This document shows, one piece after another, positions 49,499 to 59,434 of a stretch of 64,000 nt of DNA. Within the stretch, counting starts at the first letter, position 1. The number at the start of each line of letters is the position of its first letter. The stretch is from assembly GCA_020634935.1 (NCBI GenBank), contig JACKAT010000021.1, positions 23,665 through 87,664 of the forward strand, written 5' to 3'. Made by a program: the position numbers and the translations under genes. The notes under the pieces were generated by a model that was not told the origin of the DNA, did no database searches, and worked only from the letters and a program-made list of their open reading frames with translations. This DNA is from Anaerolineales bacterium. GTDB taxonomy: Bacteria > Chloroflexota > Anaerolineae > 4572-78 > J111.

Positions 49499-52014
49499 AT
49501 GGAAATCGGATACTATTTTTATCGGTGGCTGATCCTGTTTGCTTTGGATTGAGTGGGCTGGCTTTGGCTTTTACACATTACTACGGCATCTGCCGGATCG
49601 GGGGATTTTGCCTGGCCCGGGCGACAGTTGCTGTTGGTTGGGTATATTTTGTGGCTGGGCTGCCCGTTTCGGCTGCTACAAAACGGTATCGGCGGGATAC
49701 TGGCGGCGATGATTTCGTGATGGCCGTTGGTCTCATTTGGCACCGGCAGCAGGCCGCGAGAACAGCTCGATGTTGGCCTGGCTCAACAGGAATGGCGCTA
49801 TGCCTTAACCGTAGAGGTTCTGTTCGGTCTGGCCTTTGTGGCCTGGGTATTCTTCAAAGCTCTGGTAACATCGAAACCGCCGGTGGTGAAAATGGATCAA
49901 ATCCCACGTTCATCGGCATCCTGCGCGGCGACTTATTTTCCCGCCGCCGGATCTGGCTATCCGGCTTCGGTATTGGTTACTCACTATTTCGGGTATGTCT
50001 GTTTGTTGCCCTGACTCAACTCAATGGCCTCATTTCCACGACCGCCTTCAGTTGTATGTACCCGCTTTGTTTTCCTTAACTTTGACGGCGGCGCTTACGG
50101 CCTGTGGTGGCTAATATGGTCATGTACCGGCTCGAAAATACAGATCCGCATCTGGACGACTGTCCACCTCAGCCTATGCTGACTCTGCCGGCTGCCCTAA
50201 CTGGTTTTGGTCGGTGCGTTGTTCGTCAGGATTAATGGGCAATCTGATTGGCGTATTAGAGTTCTGCATAAGCGGATTTGCTCCTGCCAATTTTGGATCT
50301 GGCTCGATATCAAGTTTGAAAATCCCGCCCTGTCCGGCGACGGTTGGATTCGGATCAGTTCATTTGGTGGTGGCGTGGTTCCGCGCGTTCTGACCGATTA
50401 CAACAGCCGGTCGTGAACAGGGTCATCGATGAGTTCCCCTCTTTAGCTTTCTTACCGGGCGATGTCCTCCACGTATTGGCTCTGCCATTTGTCTTACTCG
50501 TCACCGCGCTGGCTCTGAACCTGCTGGCTGACCCCGTCTCCATGGCGAATAGAACCGGCGAAGCGACCTCGAACAACCTATTTGATAAGTTGGTTGGGAG
50601 CGTACGATAAAACTGGCAAAACCATTTCCACAACCACGGGAGGGCGAATCCGGTTTATTCTGTATGCCATTTTTGTGGGCAGTCTGAGCTTTATCTGGGA
50701 TTTCCCTATTTATCTGAGCGACTGCAGCTGGTTTGGCGTTTATTGTCAGCTTGCTCGGCGATCCTCTACCCTGGCAGGCGGCCCTCCCTACCCGGCATCA
50801 TCAGCATGGCGACTCTGGCCGTTACAGGCATTATCCTCTACCTGCCGTTTTGCGCCGTTTCAATCCAGGCCAAGGGATTGCTACCCAATCGCGGGATCAA
50901 ACTCGCTTGCCCCAATTTTTGTCTTTTATGGCCCGTTTTAGTGGCAATAGTGAATGTGATGCTGCTCTTATCCATTTCAGACCGGGCTGGCGCAAATCCA
51001 TTGGCTGGGCCTTACCTTTGACCATTTTTGGGCCGCTGTTGATGATGCTGGTCGTTTTCAGCACGGTGCTCATAAACCGGCGGACGTGGCCATTAAAGGC
51101 ATCATCAACAATCGATCTCCGGGCGGTTATTGGTCGAGCCGATCGGCGCTTTGCTACAAGAATCGCTCTGGCGCTTGCTCAATCCGTGGACATTTCTCTT
51201 TCTGAGCGGACTGTTGGGTTGGGCTGCGGCGCTGGCGATGGATTGCTCGACTCGATAGCCAATCACAATGGATCGACGTCGACAGTACGATTCGCGATTG
51301 GTCGAAAAATTCGTACTCATTCTGTGGTTGGGCTGGGCTTACCACTGGCGGTTGAATTTATCTATCTACGCGACAATTTTGGCATCCGCATGGATACCAT
51401 TTTCAAGTTTTACTTTTCGAAGCCTGGGTGCAATTGGCGCTGGCCTCAGCCTTTACCGTTTATTATGCCTCAATAAATTTACCCCACGACTGCCACGACT
51501 GGCCCTGGCCGTTATCTGCCTCTGGTAGCAGGAGCGATGATCTATCCGATATTGTACTAATAAAGGCCGATAATTTTCAGATGAGCCAACGTTGGAATGG
51601 CATCGCCTGGATATCGAGCCAGCGACTGCGCTTCTACTTTCACCGATTGAAATGGCTGCGTGAAAATGCGCCGGATAATGCCGTTATCCTGGGGCGCCAG
51701 CTCCGGCTACGCGGCTTATCGGTACACCGGCCAGATTTCGGCCCTTACCGGCACATCCTACCCTGCTGGGTTGGGGCGGTCATCAAAGTCAATGGCTGTG
51801 GTACGATGAACCGGGACGCCGTGAGCGGATATTGATGCCATCACAGCACAACCGATCCGGTTCAGGCCAGCAACTGCTTAAAAATGGCGTTAATTACGTC
51901 TATGTTGGCGCATTAGAACGTGAGCGATACTCCCCCTCAGGCCTCAACAAGTTTGACCAGATGATGCCTGTTGTCTTCCAGCAAGATGACGTTATCATTT
52001 ACCAATTTCAGTAG
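49499..52014 (+). pseudogene. Decayed DUF2298 (Chlor_Arch_YYY) giant membrane protein
   Basis: Pieces of one protein can be read in order across all three frames. MEIGYYFYRWLILFALD is followed by a TGA at 49550. Then come 'PGRQLLLVGYILWLG', 'WRYALTVEVLFGLAFVAWVFFKAL', 'NPTFIGILRGDLF' and 'LTQLNGLISTTAF'. Late pieces are 'ISALTG' near 51750 and 'GVNYVYVGALERERYSPSGLNKFDQMMPVVFQQDDVIIY' to the stop at 52014. Intact relatives read 'KPMDFAFLNAILRS' and 'YINYYYFGY' in the middle, which are recognisable here in damaged form. Many frameshifts and stops make this certain to be non-functional. The intact protein is a lineage-typical multi-helix membrane protein, probably a glycosyltransferase-like enzyme. 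Confidence 0.75.
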
Positions 52015-52022
52015 CTATTCTC

Positions 52023-52089
52023 AGTAGACGGCGGCATCCTGTGTAGGCCAAACCTTTTGAGGCATATCGAAGGGGACTTGCGGTCTACT
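52023..52089. repeat. Inverted-repeat element related to 20260-20330
   Basis: AGTAGACGGCGGCATCCTG at the left and GCGGTCTACT at the right. The core GGCATCCTG and the 'tatcgaagggg' segment match the element in the permease leader. Confidence 0.6.
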
Positions 52090-52128
52090 AATTCTGTCAA
52101 ATCCCCACTTGCTACCGTACACATTTAA

Positions 52129-53199
52129 TCAACCCGAAGCAGGGAGAGAAAAATAGAAAGGGATGTTCAAATCTTCATTGAGAAAATGGTCTAACAACCG
52201 CAAGCCTAATTGAAAAAGGCTCAAGTCACATCGGTCGGGACGATGAATGAGCGCCGTCCAACCGTCTCGTTTAGCGATAATCCCCAGACAAATGATCCAG
52301 ATATAGGCTAAACAAGCGGCAATCATCAGCCGAGCCAAACGCTGAGGGTCAGCAATGTGGCTTTTGTGGAGATGAAAGCCCCGACTTTTTTGGTCAGAGA
52401 AAAAGGTTTCGATCCGAAAACGTTTACGATACCAGTAAATGGCTTCGTCCCCAATTCAAAATTAGAAACCAGATCTTTGTAATCGAAGCTGCCACCAGGC
52501 GATGACGAGACGGACCATAAGCCTGGTGGGTGAAATCAACATCAGCCAGACAAACATAGTCACCCGGTTCGCGTCAATTCTTTGAGTTGGAACCAGCAAT
52601 CTTCTTCACACAGCCAACACAGTTTGGTAGCTGTACGACAGACATACTGCCAGCCGGCCATCTCAATTTCAGTCCATGGTCAGTCCATCAAATTCCACCA
52701 TCACCCAGAAGATGACATCAGTTGCGGGGGAATAGGGGCTTTTCGTCTGCTCGCTGGCACCAGCATGACCGTTTGAGAAAATGACCTTTGCTTCTTTAAC
52801 CACCGTCCAAGCCAGGGGTAATCGACCTTTGTAAACGACACTGACCACCAACGCTAGACAGTGACTGACCCACTTCACTGCCGTCCATCCTACGGCAAAA
52901 GGTCCACGCCAGGCCAGCAGCCCACCAACAGTTCTTCGATGAAGGGCATAAAATAGGTTGCTGATCTATCCCTTCATTCTGGGTGCTAACGACTGGAAGC
53001 GTTTGACCTTTCAACTGCTCACCTTGCTCTGGTCAGGGGGCCTTAGCGGCCATACTTTCCGCAGCCAGCAGCGTTTACCTGCGATCCGGTCATCTCTTCG
53101 GTCAGTGTTCAGATGATGACGGACTTGGTTGCCATCAATCGTTTCGATAAGTTGCTGTAATCCTTGTTTTGTGCAACGATACGCACCGACGGTTATCAC
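52129..53199 (-). pseudogene. Decayed IS4-type transposase (copy 1)
   Basis: Read on the minus strand, the C-terminal half is clear: 'YWYRKRFRIETFFSDQKSR' near 52440, then 'RLMIAACLAYIWIICLGIIAKRDG' to a stop at 52129. These are the DDE-domain Y-x-x-R-F-x-I-E-x-F-F motif and following helices. The N-terminal half (from 53199, 'ITVGAYRCTKQGLQQLIETIDGNQVRHHLN') is scrambled by frameshifts. It is the same family as 56950-57861 but clearly diverged. Confidence 0.7.
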
Positions 53200-55084
53200 T
53201 CATAGAATTGCCTCCTTTTGTGGTGAAATTGAAGTTTACCCCGTGATAGCCGTCTCTTAAATTTTCATCCTTTCATTAAAGGGCTTCTTTGGTAGTAAAA
53301 TCCCCACCAAAAGTGACTTTCGGGCAAATAAAAAGTACCTTTGGGCAACTCGAATTAGTGACTTTGCTATTAGTAGGTACATCTTTTGCTATTATAGTAT
53401 TAGACCTCATTACCAGAATTTCCTCTATTGATTTCAAGCTGAAATTAAGAGTAAAAAGCAAAGAGGCCAGCGAACTAGAGCAGTTCAGCCCTTCTTCTTT
53501 AATAAATTAATACGATCTTCAGGTAATTTATGACAGGAAATAACACAACTGTCTTCAAAGTGGAAAACAGTTGTGCTGGTTATCAAATAAAATCGATGTT
53601 TTAGATAGGTGAGAATACATACCCGTGCATATGCTCAAATTTTACAGCCTCGTAGATACGTTACCACCATTACATACCTGGCCTAAACCACTCAAAGGGT
53701 GATCTTATCAATTACTGTAATCTTCTGCATCCGGCACATATGTATTACTCTTTGGCGCTTATTTTTCCACATTGATAGTAGCGATTATGTTCAGTCAATA
53801 AATATAAAAAAACATCTTGAGTATTCAAACTCTTTCGTAACAGGACTGTAACGGCTCATGTAGGTATGCTATGATTGTAACACTTGTCTGGCCTCAATCG
53901 TTTTTACTAAATACAGGTCACCAGGTCAGCAAAGGTTACCAGATTTGACAACCAAATAACTGTTTTGTGTCGGGATTGTCAGCAAATTACCATACGGTCG
54001 ATAGTAACTGGCACCAGTCTTCTGGCTCAGGGTTATTAATGCAAATTAACGAACTTTTTCTCATCGAAAAATCCACACGACCACATCATGGCCAATACCT
54101 GGCGCTTAGTGCGAGCGAGGGGCGAATTCGGCGTTGACAGCGAGCAATAAGGGCAGAGAGATTTATCGCGCTCGAAAAATTGCTGCCAGAATATCGACTC
54201 ATTGGCTTTGCTATAATAACAATAGTGGTCGGAACGAATGACTGATGAAATTCTCTCCAATTTCGTTTTACCACGATGCGGAATTTTCATTCTTTTAATC
54301 GTCATCTTAGTTGTCGACTAACCATCCCGTAAAATTTGGAGGATTTTAATAAATAACGGTCAAGATTAGCCTTAATTAAACGAGAGAAGGTGAGACTTTT
54401 CCGCTAAACGCCGCTCAAAATATTCTGGTGTTGACAAAGCTACCTGCAAATTCTTGGAGTTTGTCAATACCAGCAATGATTTCGGACTGTTACTACACAT
54501 AGATTGTTGGAAAAATGCAGTTGTTACGGAAATATGTGTTCGAAAGCTCCTGTGAATACTCGTTAATGATGGTAGCGAATTACTGGTTTGATACCCACAG
54601 ACGCGTTTGCCTGATCGCCAAATAGAGAAGTTACGCGGTTTAACAAATATTAATGACAGTCACTTGAGCGTCTTAAATTGTGATCAATAAACTGACTGTC
54701 ACCATAAAAAAATGAATAGGGCTTCAGTTGTATTAGCAATTCCGAACAAACACCTCGCATAATCCCCACGGTGTATTCTTCTCAAGTACCCATGGCGTAA
54801 ATATCAAACTAACAACGCCGATAAACTTTATGATCAACAGTGACAATAACTCTATAAGGATAAATGCACTCAAATTTCAGTAAAACCTTGGCATGTTTCC
54901 TAAAATTGTATATAGTTAATTACAGTAACTCCTAAACTCAATATCAAGGATTTACGCATTTTGTTTGGAAAATACCAATCTTCAGAAAGAATTTATTAAA
55001 TAAATTAATGGTTTATGATCTCTTACTCCGATGTTTCTGCTCTGTTATGACCAACCACCTAGTTAACCGCTTAGCGTCTTTATT
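53200..55084. other. AT-rich non-coding stretch within the graveyard
   Basis: I recognise no gene. A short frame at 53289-53510 (TTG start, 73 residues, one hydrophobic helix) and another on the minus strand at 54036-54305 have no supporting signals. The piece 54653-54703 is a degenerate GGTGAC-family hairpin (TGACAGTCACTT / AACTGACTGTCACC). The base composition is much lower in GC than in the genes nearby. Confidence 0.5.
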
Positions 55085-56345
55085 ATGAGCAACCGTATTA
55101 CTAGCTCATCAAAACCAAAGCTACTTTCGAAGATGGAAACATGGGTTGTATTTGATGATGACATTGAATTAACCGCTGACATCAGCAAACTGATATCACC
55201 TGGAAAGTTCTCATTGTTGTTGATGATGGTTACGGGGAAGTCACGACGTGACCAAGCTGGCCTTACGGCGTCTTGTTTTCAAGACAAGGGTGATGAGTTC
55301 CTTTCAGCGTACTCTGCCGGTGAAATATCGACTTGCTCAAGGTAAAACATGATATTCGCCGTCATTCTATGGATGTGGTTGTGGGGAAAAGATTCTGGCC
55401 AGAAAGTAACCCGGTTCATTCGTGACGATCTAAATCCGCTTATCCGTATCATCCTGCGCACCGGACAGCCCGGCGAAGCGCCGGAAGAGTCAGTTATTCT
55501 TGACTACGGCATTAATGATTACAGACCAAATCCGAATTGACCCACGCCTGTAGCTCTTTACCACGATCATCGCGGCGCTGCGTTCTATGGTGATCTGATC
55601 ACCTGGGCGCCACCGGCAAGAACTGGCAAACTTATATGCCGACCTGCACGGAGCCATCGGCGGTTGCAGCAAACCAAAGCCAATGAGGGAACAAGCAGAT
55701 CGGGTTAAAACGGATTTCTTACGCGTTATGAACCACAGGCTGCGTACCCGCTAAATGGCATTATCAGGATGTCAAACGTTTTAATCGAAAGAGTTTACGA
55801 CAGTTGACTGAAGGCCAAAACCGGACCGTCATTTCAAAATGGAGCGCTCACCACTTATCCGATTTGATTAGAATATTTTGGGTTGCCAATATTGAAGCTG
55901 ACACATTGAAGCTAAAACAAAACCGTGGATGCGGCTAAAATTTGCCAGAAGGCGGTTCAGTTGTCAGGCAGGCCATCGATAAAAAAAATGTCCGGATACC
56001 ACTAGAAGTTGAGGGAAGCGGTTATCCTTCAAAGCCGACGGTCCGCTTGGAAACGAATTCTAATTAATCTGCTATAATAACGCCATCAAGTTTACACCTT
56101 CTGGCGGCCAGTTGGGCTTAAACTCCAAGCCATATTCCCCACCAACACGTCAGTTCTGGTTTGGGATACCGGTGTCCTTTGAAACGGCCACCGTGGATAA
56201 ATTATTCAAACCGTTTATGCAGGCCGACAGCTCCAATACCAGCATTTTGAAGGTGTCGGTATCGGTCTAACAACGGTCGATCGCCTGGTTCAGATGCACC
56301 AGGGCACGATTACGTTGAGAGTAAAACGGGTAGAACAGTCCTTTT
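55085..56345 (+). pseudogene. Decayed response-receiver/histidine kinase hybrid
   Basis: The N-terminal part reads 'WVVFDDDIELTADISKLI', then in another frame 'MDVVV' and 'FIRDDLNPLIRIILRTGQPGEAPEESVILDYGINDY', which is the receiver domain of DUF3369-type signalling proteins. From about 55715 the kinase follows: 'FLRVMNHRLRT-PLNGI' (H box), 'INLLYNAIKFTPSGG' (N box), 'VWDTGVGF', 'LFKPFMQADSSNT' and 'GVGIGL' (G2 box), each in a different frame. It is broken by several frameshifts and stops. A second, shorter kinase relic is at 61640-62116. Confidence 0.72.
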
Positions 56346-56949
56346 ACAATCTCACTGCCCTGGCAAACTTAAAACACGGGATTCAGCACCCTAGCATAAG
56401 CAACTGAGATAGTTTGAGTAACGCTTTTATGGTCTTCCCAAATAGGTAAAACCGTATTACTGCCAAACCCGGATTTACTCGACCGGATAGGCTACCTGAT
56501 TAGCCGGTGGGTAGCCCCTGGCTGGGCGCACGTCACCAAGTCAGCGTTCATCCTCGGTAGGCGCAATCAACGCGCATTTTTCTATTCGCGTTTCAATCGA
56601 TCTTAACGCTTTTTTCTTGAAGCGTAGCTTGTTCATATTTATGCTATAGGGTTTGACAGGGCAATGTCAAGATTGAATGACTCGTTACCCACACTGAACA
56701 AGGTTCGAAAAAAGGGCGACAGTCGCTATAATAAACTCCAGAAAAGACGACCAAATCTAAGCTGGAAAAATAAGGCGACAGTCATCGCCGATATATGCCG
56801 TAAGCCAAACTAGGTCAGCTACCGACTGACTGGGCTGGTCTTGAAGTCGAATGATAAATCTGAGTTTAATGGTCAGCGCCATCCCCAAGACCAAGGACTT
56901 AGCAAACGAACTTAGCCGCCGAGATGCCTTCTTGACCCCAGGATAGCAG
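56346..56949. other. Non-coding stretch between kinase and transposase relics
   Basis: No gene is visible. There are fragments of short repeats (gcgacagtcgctataata) and, towards 56900, sequence that may be the decayed N-terminus of the following transposase. Confidence 0.4.
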
Positions 56950-57861
56950 TTTGGTGCAACGCCAACCGCTGGGTCAAGAATGAACAACGATGAGCAGGTC
57001 TGTTATCGTCCGATTATCACGCCTTTGTTGCAAGCCTTGAGCCGGACGACGATCCCGATCATCTTGGACTGGCCGAGATGGGCGTGAATTGCCATCTGGT
57101 AATGGTCGCCGTGGGTTATCGAAGACGAGCCTTGCTTGGTTTGGCAAGCCGGCGAGCGGTCGCGGTCATACCGATGGCGACCTGCAAGTGGGCTTATGGG
57201 CTATGGTGCCGACCTGTTACCCCAAACTGCCGATGTCATAGTCTTGGGCGATGGGGAACTGGGCATGTTCCAGCTGCTCACCTGGCTGGCCAGCTTTCGT
57301 ATGGCTGGGATTATGGACTGCGGGTTGCCAGCGATGCAAAATTCTGTTTGAGGGCCAATGGCGACGTCTGGACAGTTTTGACGTGCTGACCGGTGAAACT
57401 ATTTGGTTGGAACAGGTCCTCTCTGACCCGTCAGGCGCCTGCGGACTGATCAATATTTGGCTTGCCCGGGATTACCAAACACAACCGCTTGGTTCCGGTG
57501 TCAGCAGGTTTACCTGATGATTCGCTATTGGTATGGTAAACGACCCTGGATCGAACCCTTGTTTGGTGATGTTAAAGGACACGGCTTTGATTTACAAACC
57601 TGTCGTTTACGTCATCCTGACCGCTTGGATCGCTTGATGTTGGCTGTTTCTTTAGCCTACCTATGGCTATGCTTTCTAGGATCTGTTGCTATTTTGACGG
57701 GTCACGCTAAACTTGTAGACCGTTCTGATCGTCGTGATCGCAGCATTTTTACCATTGGCCGTTTATGGCTTAATCGTTTACTAAAACTTGATTGCCCGAT
57801 CCGGGTTGGCTTTTTTCCTTTTCCTTTTTCTTCTACCATTCCTCCTGCTCGACCTGGTTAG
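56950..57861 (+). pseudogene. Decayed IS4-type transposase (copy 2)
   Basis: DDE-domain pieces are readable in several frames. They are 'CYRPIITPLLQALS', 'MGVNCHLVMVAVGYRRRAL' with the preceding 'ILDW', 'GADLLPQTADVIVLGDGELG', and 'DYGLRVASDAKF'. Then 'IRYWYGKRPWIEPLFGDVKGHGFDLQTCRL', with the Y-x-x-R-x-x-I-E-x-L-F signature, runs to the stop at 57861. Frame changes at about 57130, 57300 and 57460 break it. The 3' 330 bases are open, which suggests recent decay there. Confidence 0.72.
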
Positions 57862-57982
57862 TTTTCTTTAGAACAATTGTCTGATGTAGGGGAACGAGAT
57901 TGAATGAAATCTTACCAGGTTTTCCAAAATTAACTATGGTTAACTTTTGCAATTTGTAACGGTCACGAGATCACTTCTTGTC

Positions 57983-58079
57983 ACTAAGTACAAACACACA
58001 AGTTTTGATGGATCATTCGGCTCATTTCCTAGGGAAATCGGCACTTTTACTCGTCAGAATTAATTTGTTTGTACTTAGT
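57983..58079. repeat. 97-bp repeat, left copy
   Basis: Begins ACTAAGTACAAACA and ends TGTTTGTACTTAGT, so each copy has its own 14-bp inverted ends. It is identical to 59305-59401 and in the same orientation. Confidence 0.85.
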
Positions 58080-58082
58080 GCA

Positions 58083-59222
58083 TCATCCAGGCTTAAACTT
58101 CGGATAAAGCCGTTTGAGTTTAGAGCGGGCATCATCGATCTTAAACTGCCAATCAACGATGCGCTGGTTGTTATTGGTTTGAGTGGCCCAAGCCGCAAGC
58201 TCATGTTGGAGATCTGAAAGCTGACCAATGCGCCGACCATTCAAACATTGTCGGGTCATAGCGCTCAATTCACATTCAGCGATATTTAACCAACTGCCGT
58301 GTTTAGGGGTGTAGATGAAATCAATCCGTTTGACGTAAGCTCTGGCCACTGCCGGTTCAAAAACTGTATAAAATGCGCCTTTATGGTAATGAGGGTTATC
58401 GAGCGCAGCGTCATCCGTCAGCCTGCTAACGTATCCAGCAGGTGGGCGACTTCCAAAACCAATCTTCATACAGCTGCGTCGGGGTCGGGCGGTGATGACT
58501 TGCCGAAAGCCCTGACAACGGCTCCGGAAAACATAAAAATGCTGGCGGTGCCATTGCGGTCATATTCGTAATCAGCTCGTGTCCCATGCTCAGGGCTGGC
58601 TGGCGAGGCGCCGGAGTTCCAGCAGCAGTTAGTAGGGTTGTTCAATCACCGCCACTGGGCCTGGGGCTGATCGGGATTATGGGAGCTGGGCATAGATTTT
58701 CCAGCACTTCTTCCATACCCGCCACAAACTCGGCGTCCTGATCGGGGGGAATGACCCAGTAGTCAATCTGTCGTTTAGTCATATTGTTTTTTTCAACGTT
58801 TGACGTACCGTTTCCGGGCAAATGCTCTCTACAATTTCCAGGACGACTAACTGTTCGGCCAGCAGTCTAAGGCTCCAGCGACCATAACCTGGCGGCGGGC
58901 AACCCAGCCTTAAGGCAATCAGTTTGGCTTCCCCCGCCCCATCAAGTTTGGGTGGGGTCGGTGGCGTTTCCCGTTTTTTACCATTGAGGGCCAGTGCGAA
59001 CCCATCAACAACCAGTCGTTCCCGCACCTTTTCGACGGTACGGCTGCGACAATTGAACGCTTCGGCTATTTGGGCGTCGGTCCAGGCTGGCCCGTCTACA
59101 TCGGCCTTTAACAACATGTGAGCCCGTCTGACTTTGCCGGCACTCCCTTTTAGTTTTTTGATGACTTGTTCACACTCAACTCGTTCTTCATCCGACAACC
59201 GGACGATATACTTTTTCTTCAT
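58083..59222 (-). pseudogene. Broken IS630-type transposase
   Basis: The N-terminal part starts at ATG 59222 (AGGAGG upstream): 'MKKKYIVRLSDEERVECEQV', two helix-turn-helix regions, then 'CPETVRQTLKK' up to a stop at 58779. The middle (58470-58778) shows 'VIPPDQDAEFVAGMEEVLE' and 'DYEYDRNGTASIFMF' in changing frames. The C-terminal part, 'DFIYTPKHGSWLNIAECELSAMTRQCLNGRR', is intact to 58083 and includes the last catalytic Glu of the DDE triad. There are at least two frameshifts and an internal stop. The whole lies between identical 97-bp repeats. Confidence 0.8.
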
Positions 59223-59304
59223 CCCCCGGAAACCTCCTTGATTTTGAGCAAGTTTCCCACATATGAGCCGTTCTTGCAATCCTAACTTTTAGCTTGGTCG
59301 TTGC

Positions 59305-59401
59305 ACTAAGTACAAACACACAAGTTTTGATGGATCATTCGGCTCATTTCCTAGGGAAATCGGCACTTTTACTCGTCAGAATTAATTTGTTTGTACTTAG
59401 T
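59305..59401. repeat. 97-bp repeat, right copy
   Basis: Identical to 57983-58079 in sequence and orientation. Base identity over all 97 positions implies a recent duplication or homogenisation. Confidence 0.85.
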
Positions 59402-59434
59402 ATTTTGGCTAATATCAGCTTAAGCTCGTTGATC

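Larger units (their letters stand above)
57983..59401. mobile_element. IS630-type element bounded by identical 97-bp direct repeats
   Basis: The span consists of a 97-bp repeat, a broken IS630-type transposase gene on the minus strand, and the same 97-bp repeat. The transposase stop codon lies three bases from the left copy. No clear target duplication is seen outside (TTCTTGTC on the left, ATTTTGGC on the right). Confidence 0.65.

Noticed and set aside
54036..54305. 89-codon minus-strand frame in the graveyard
   Set aside because: No family similarity, no ribosome site, and it lies in AT-rich decayed sequence.
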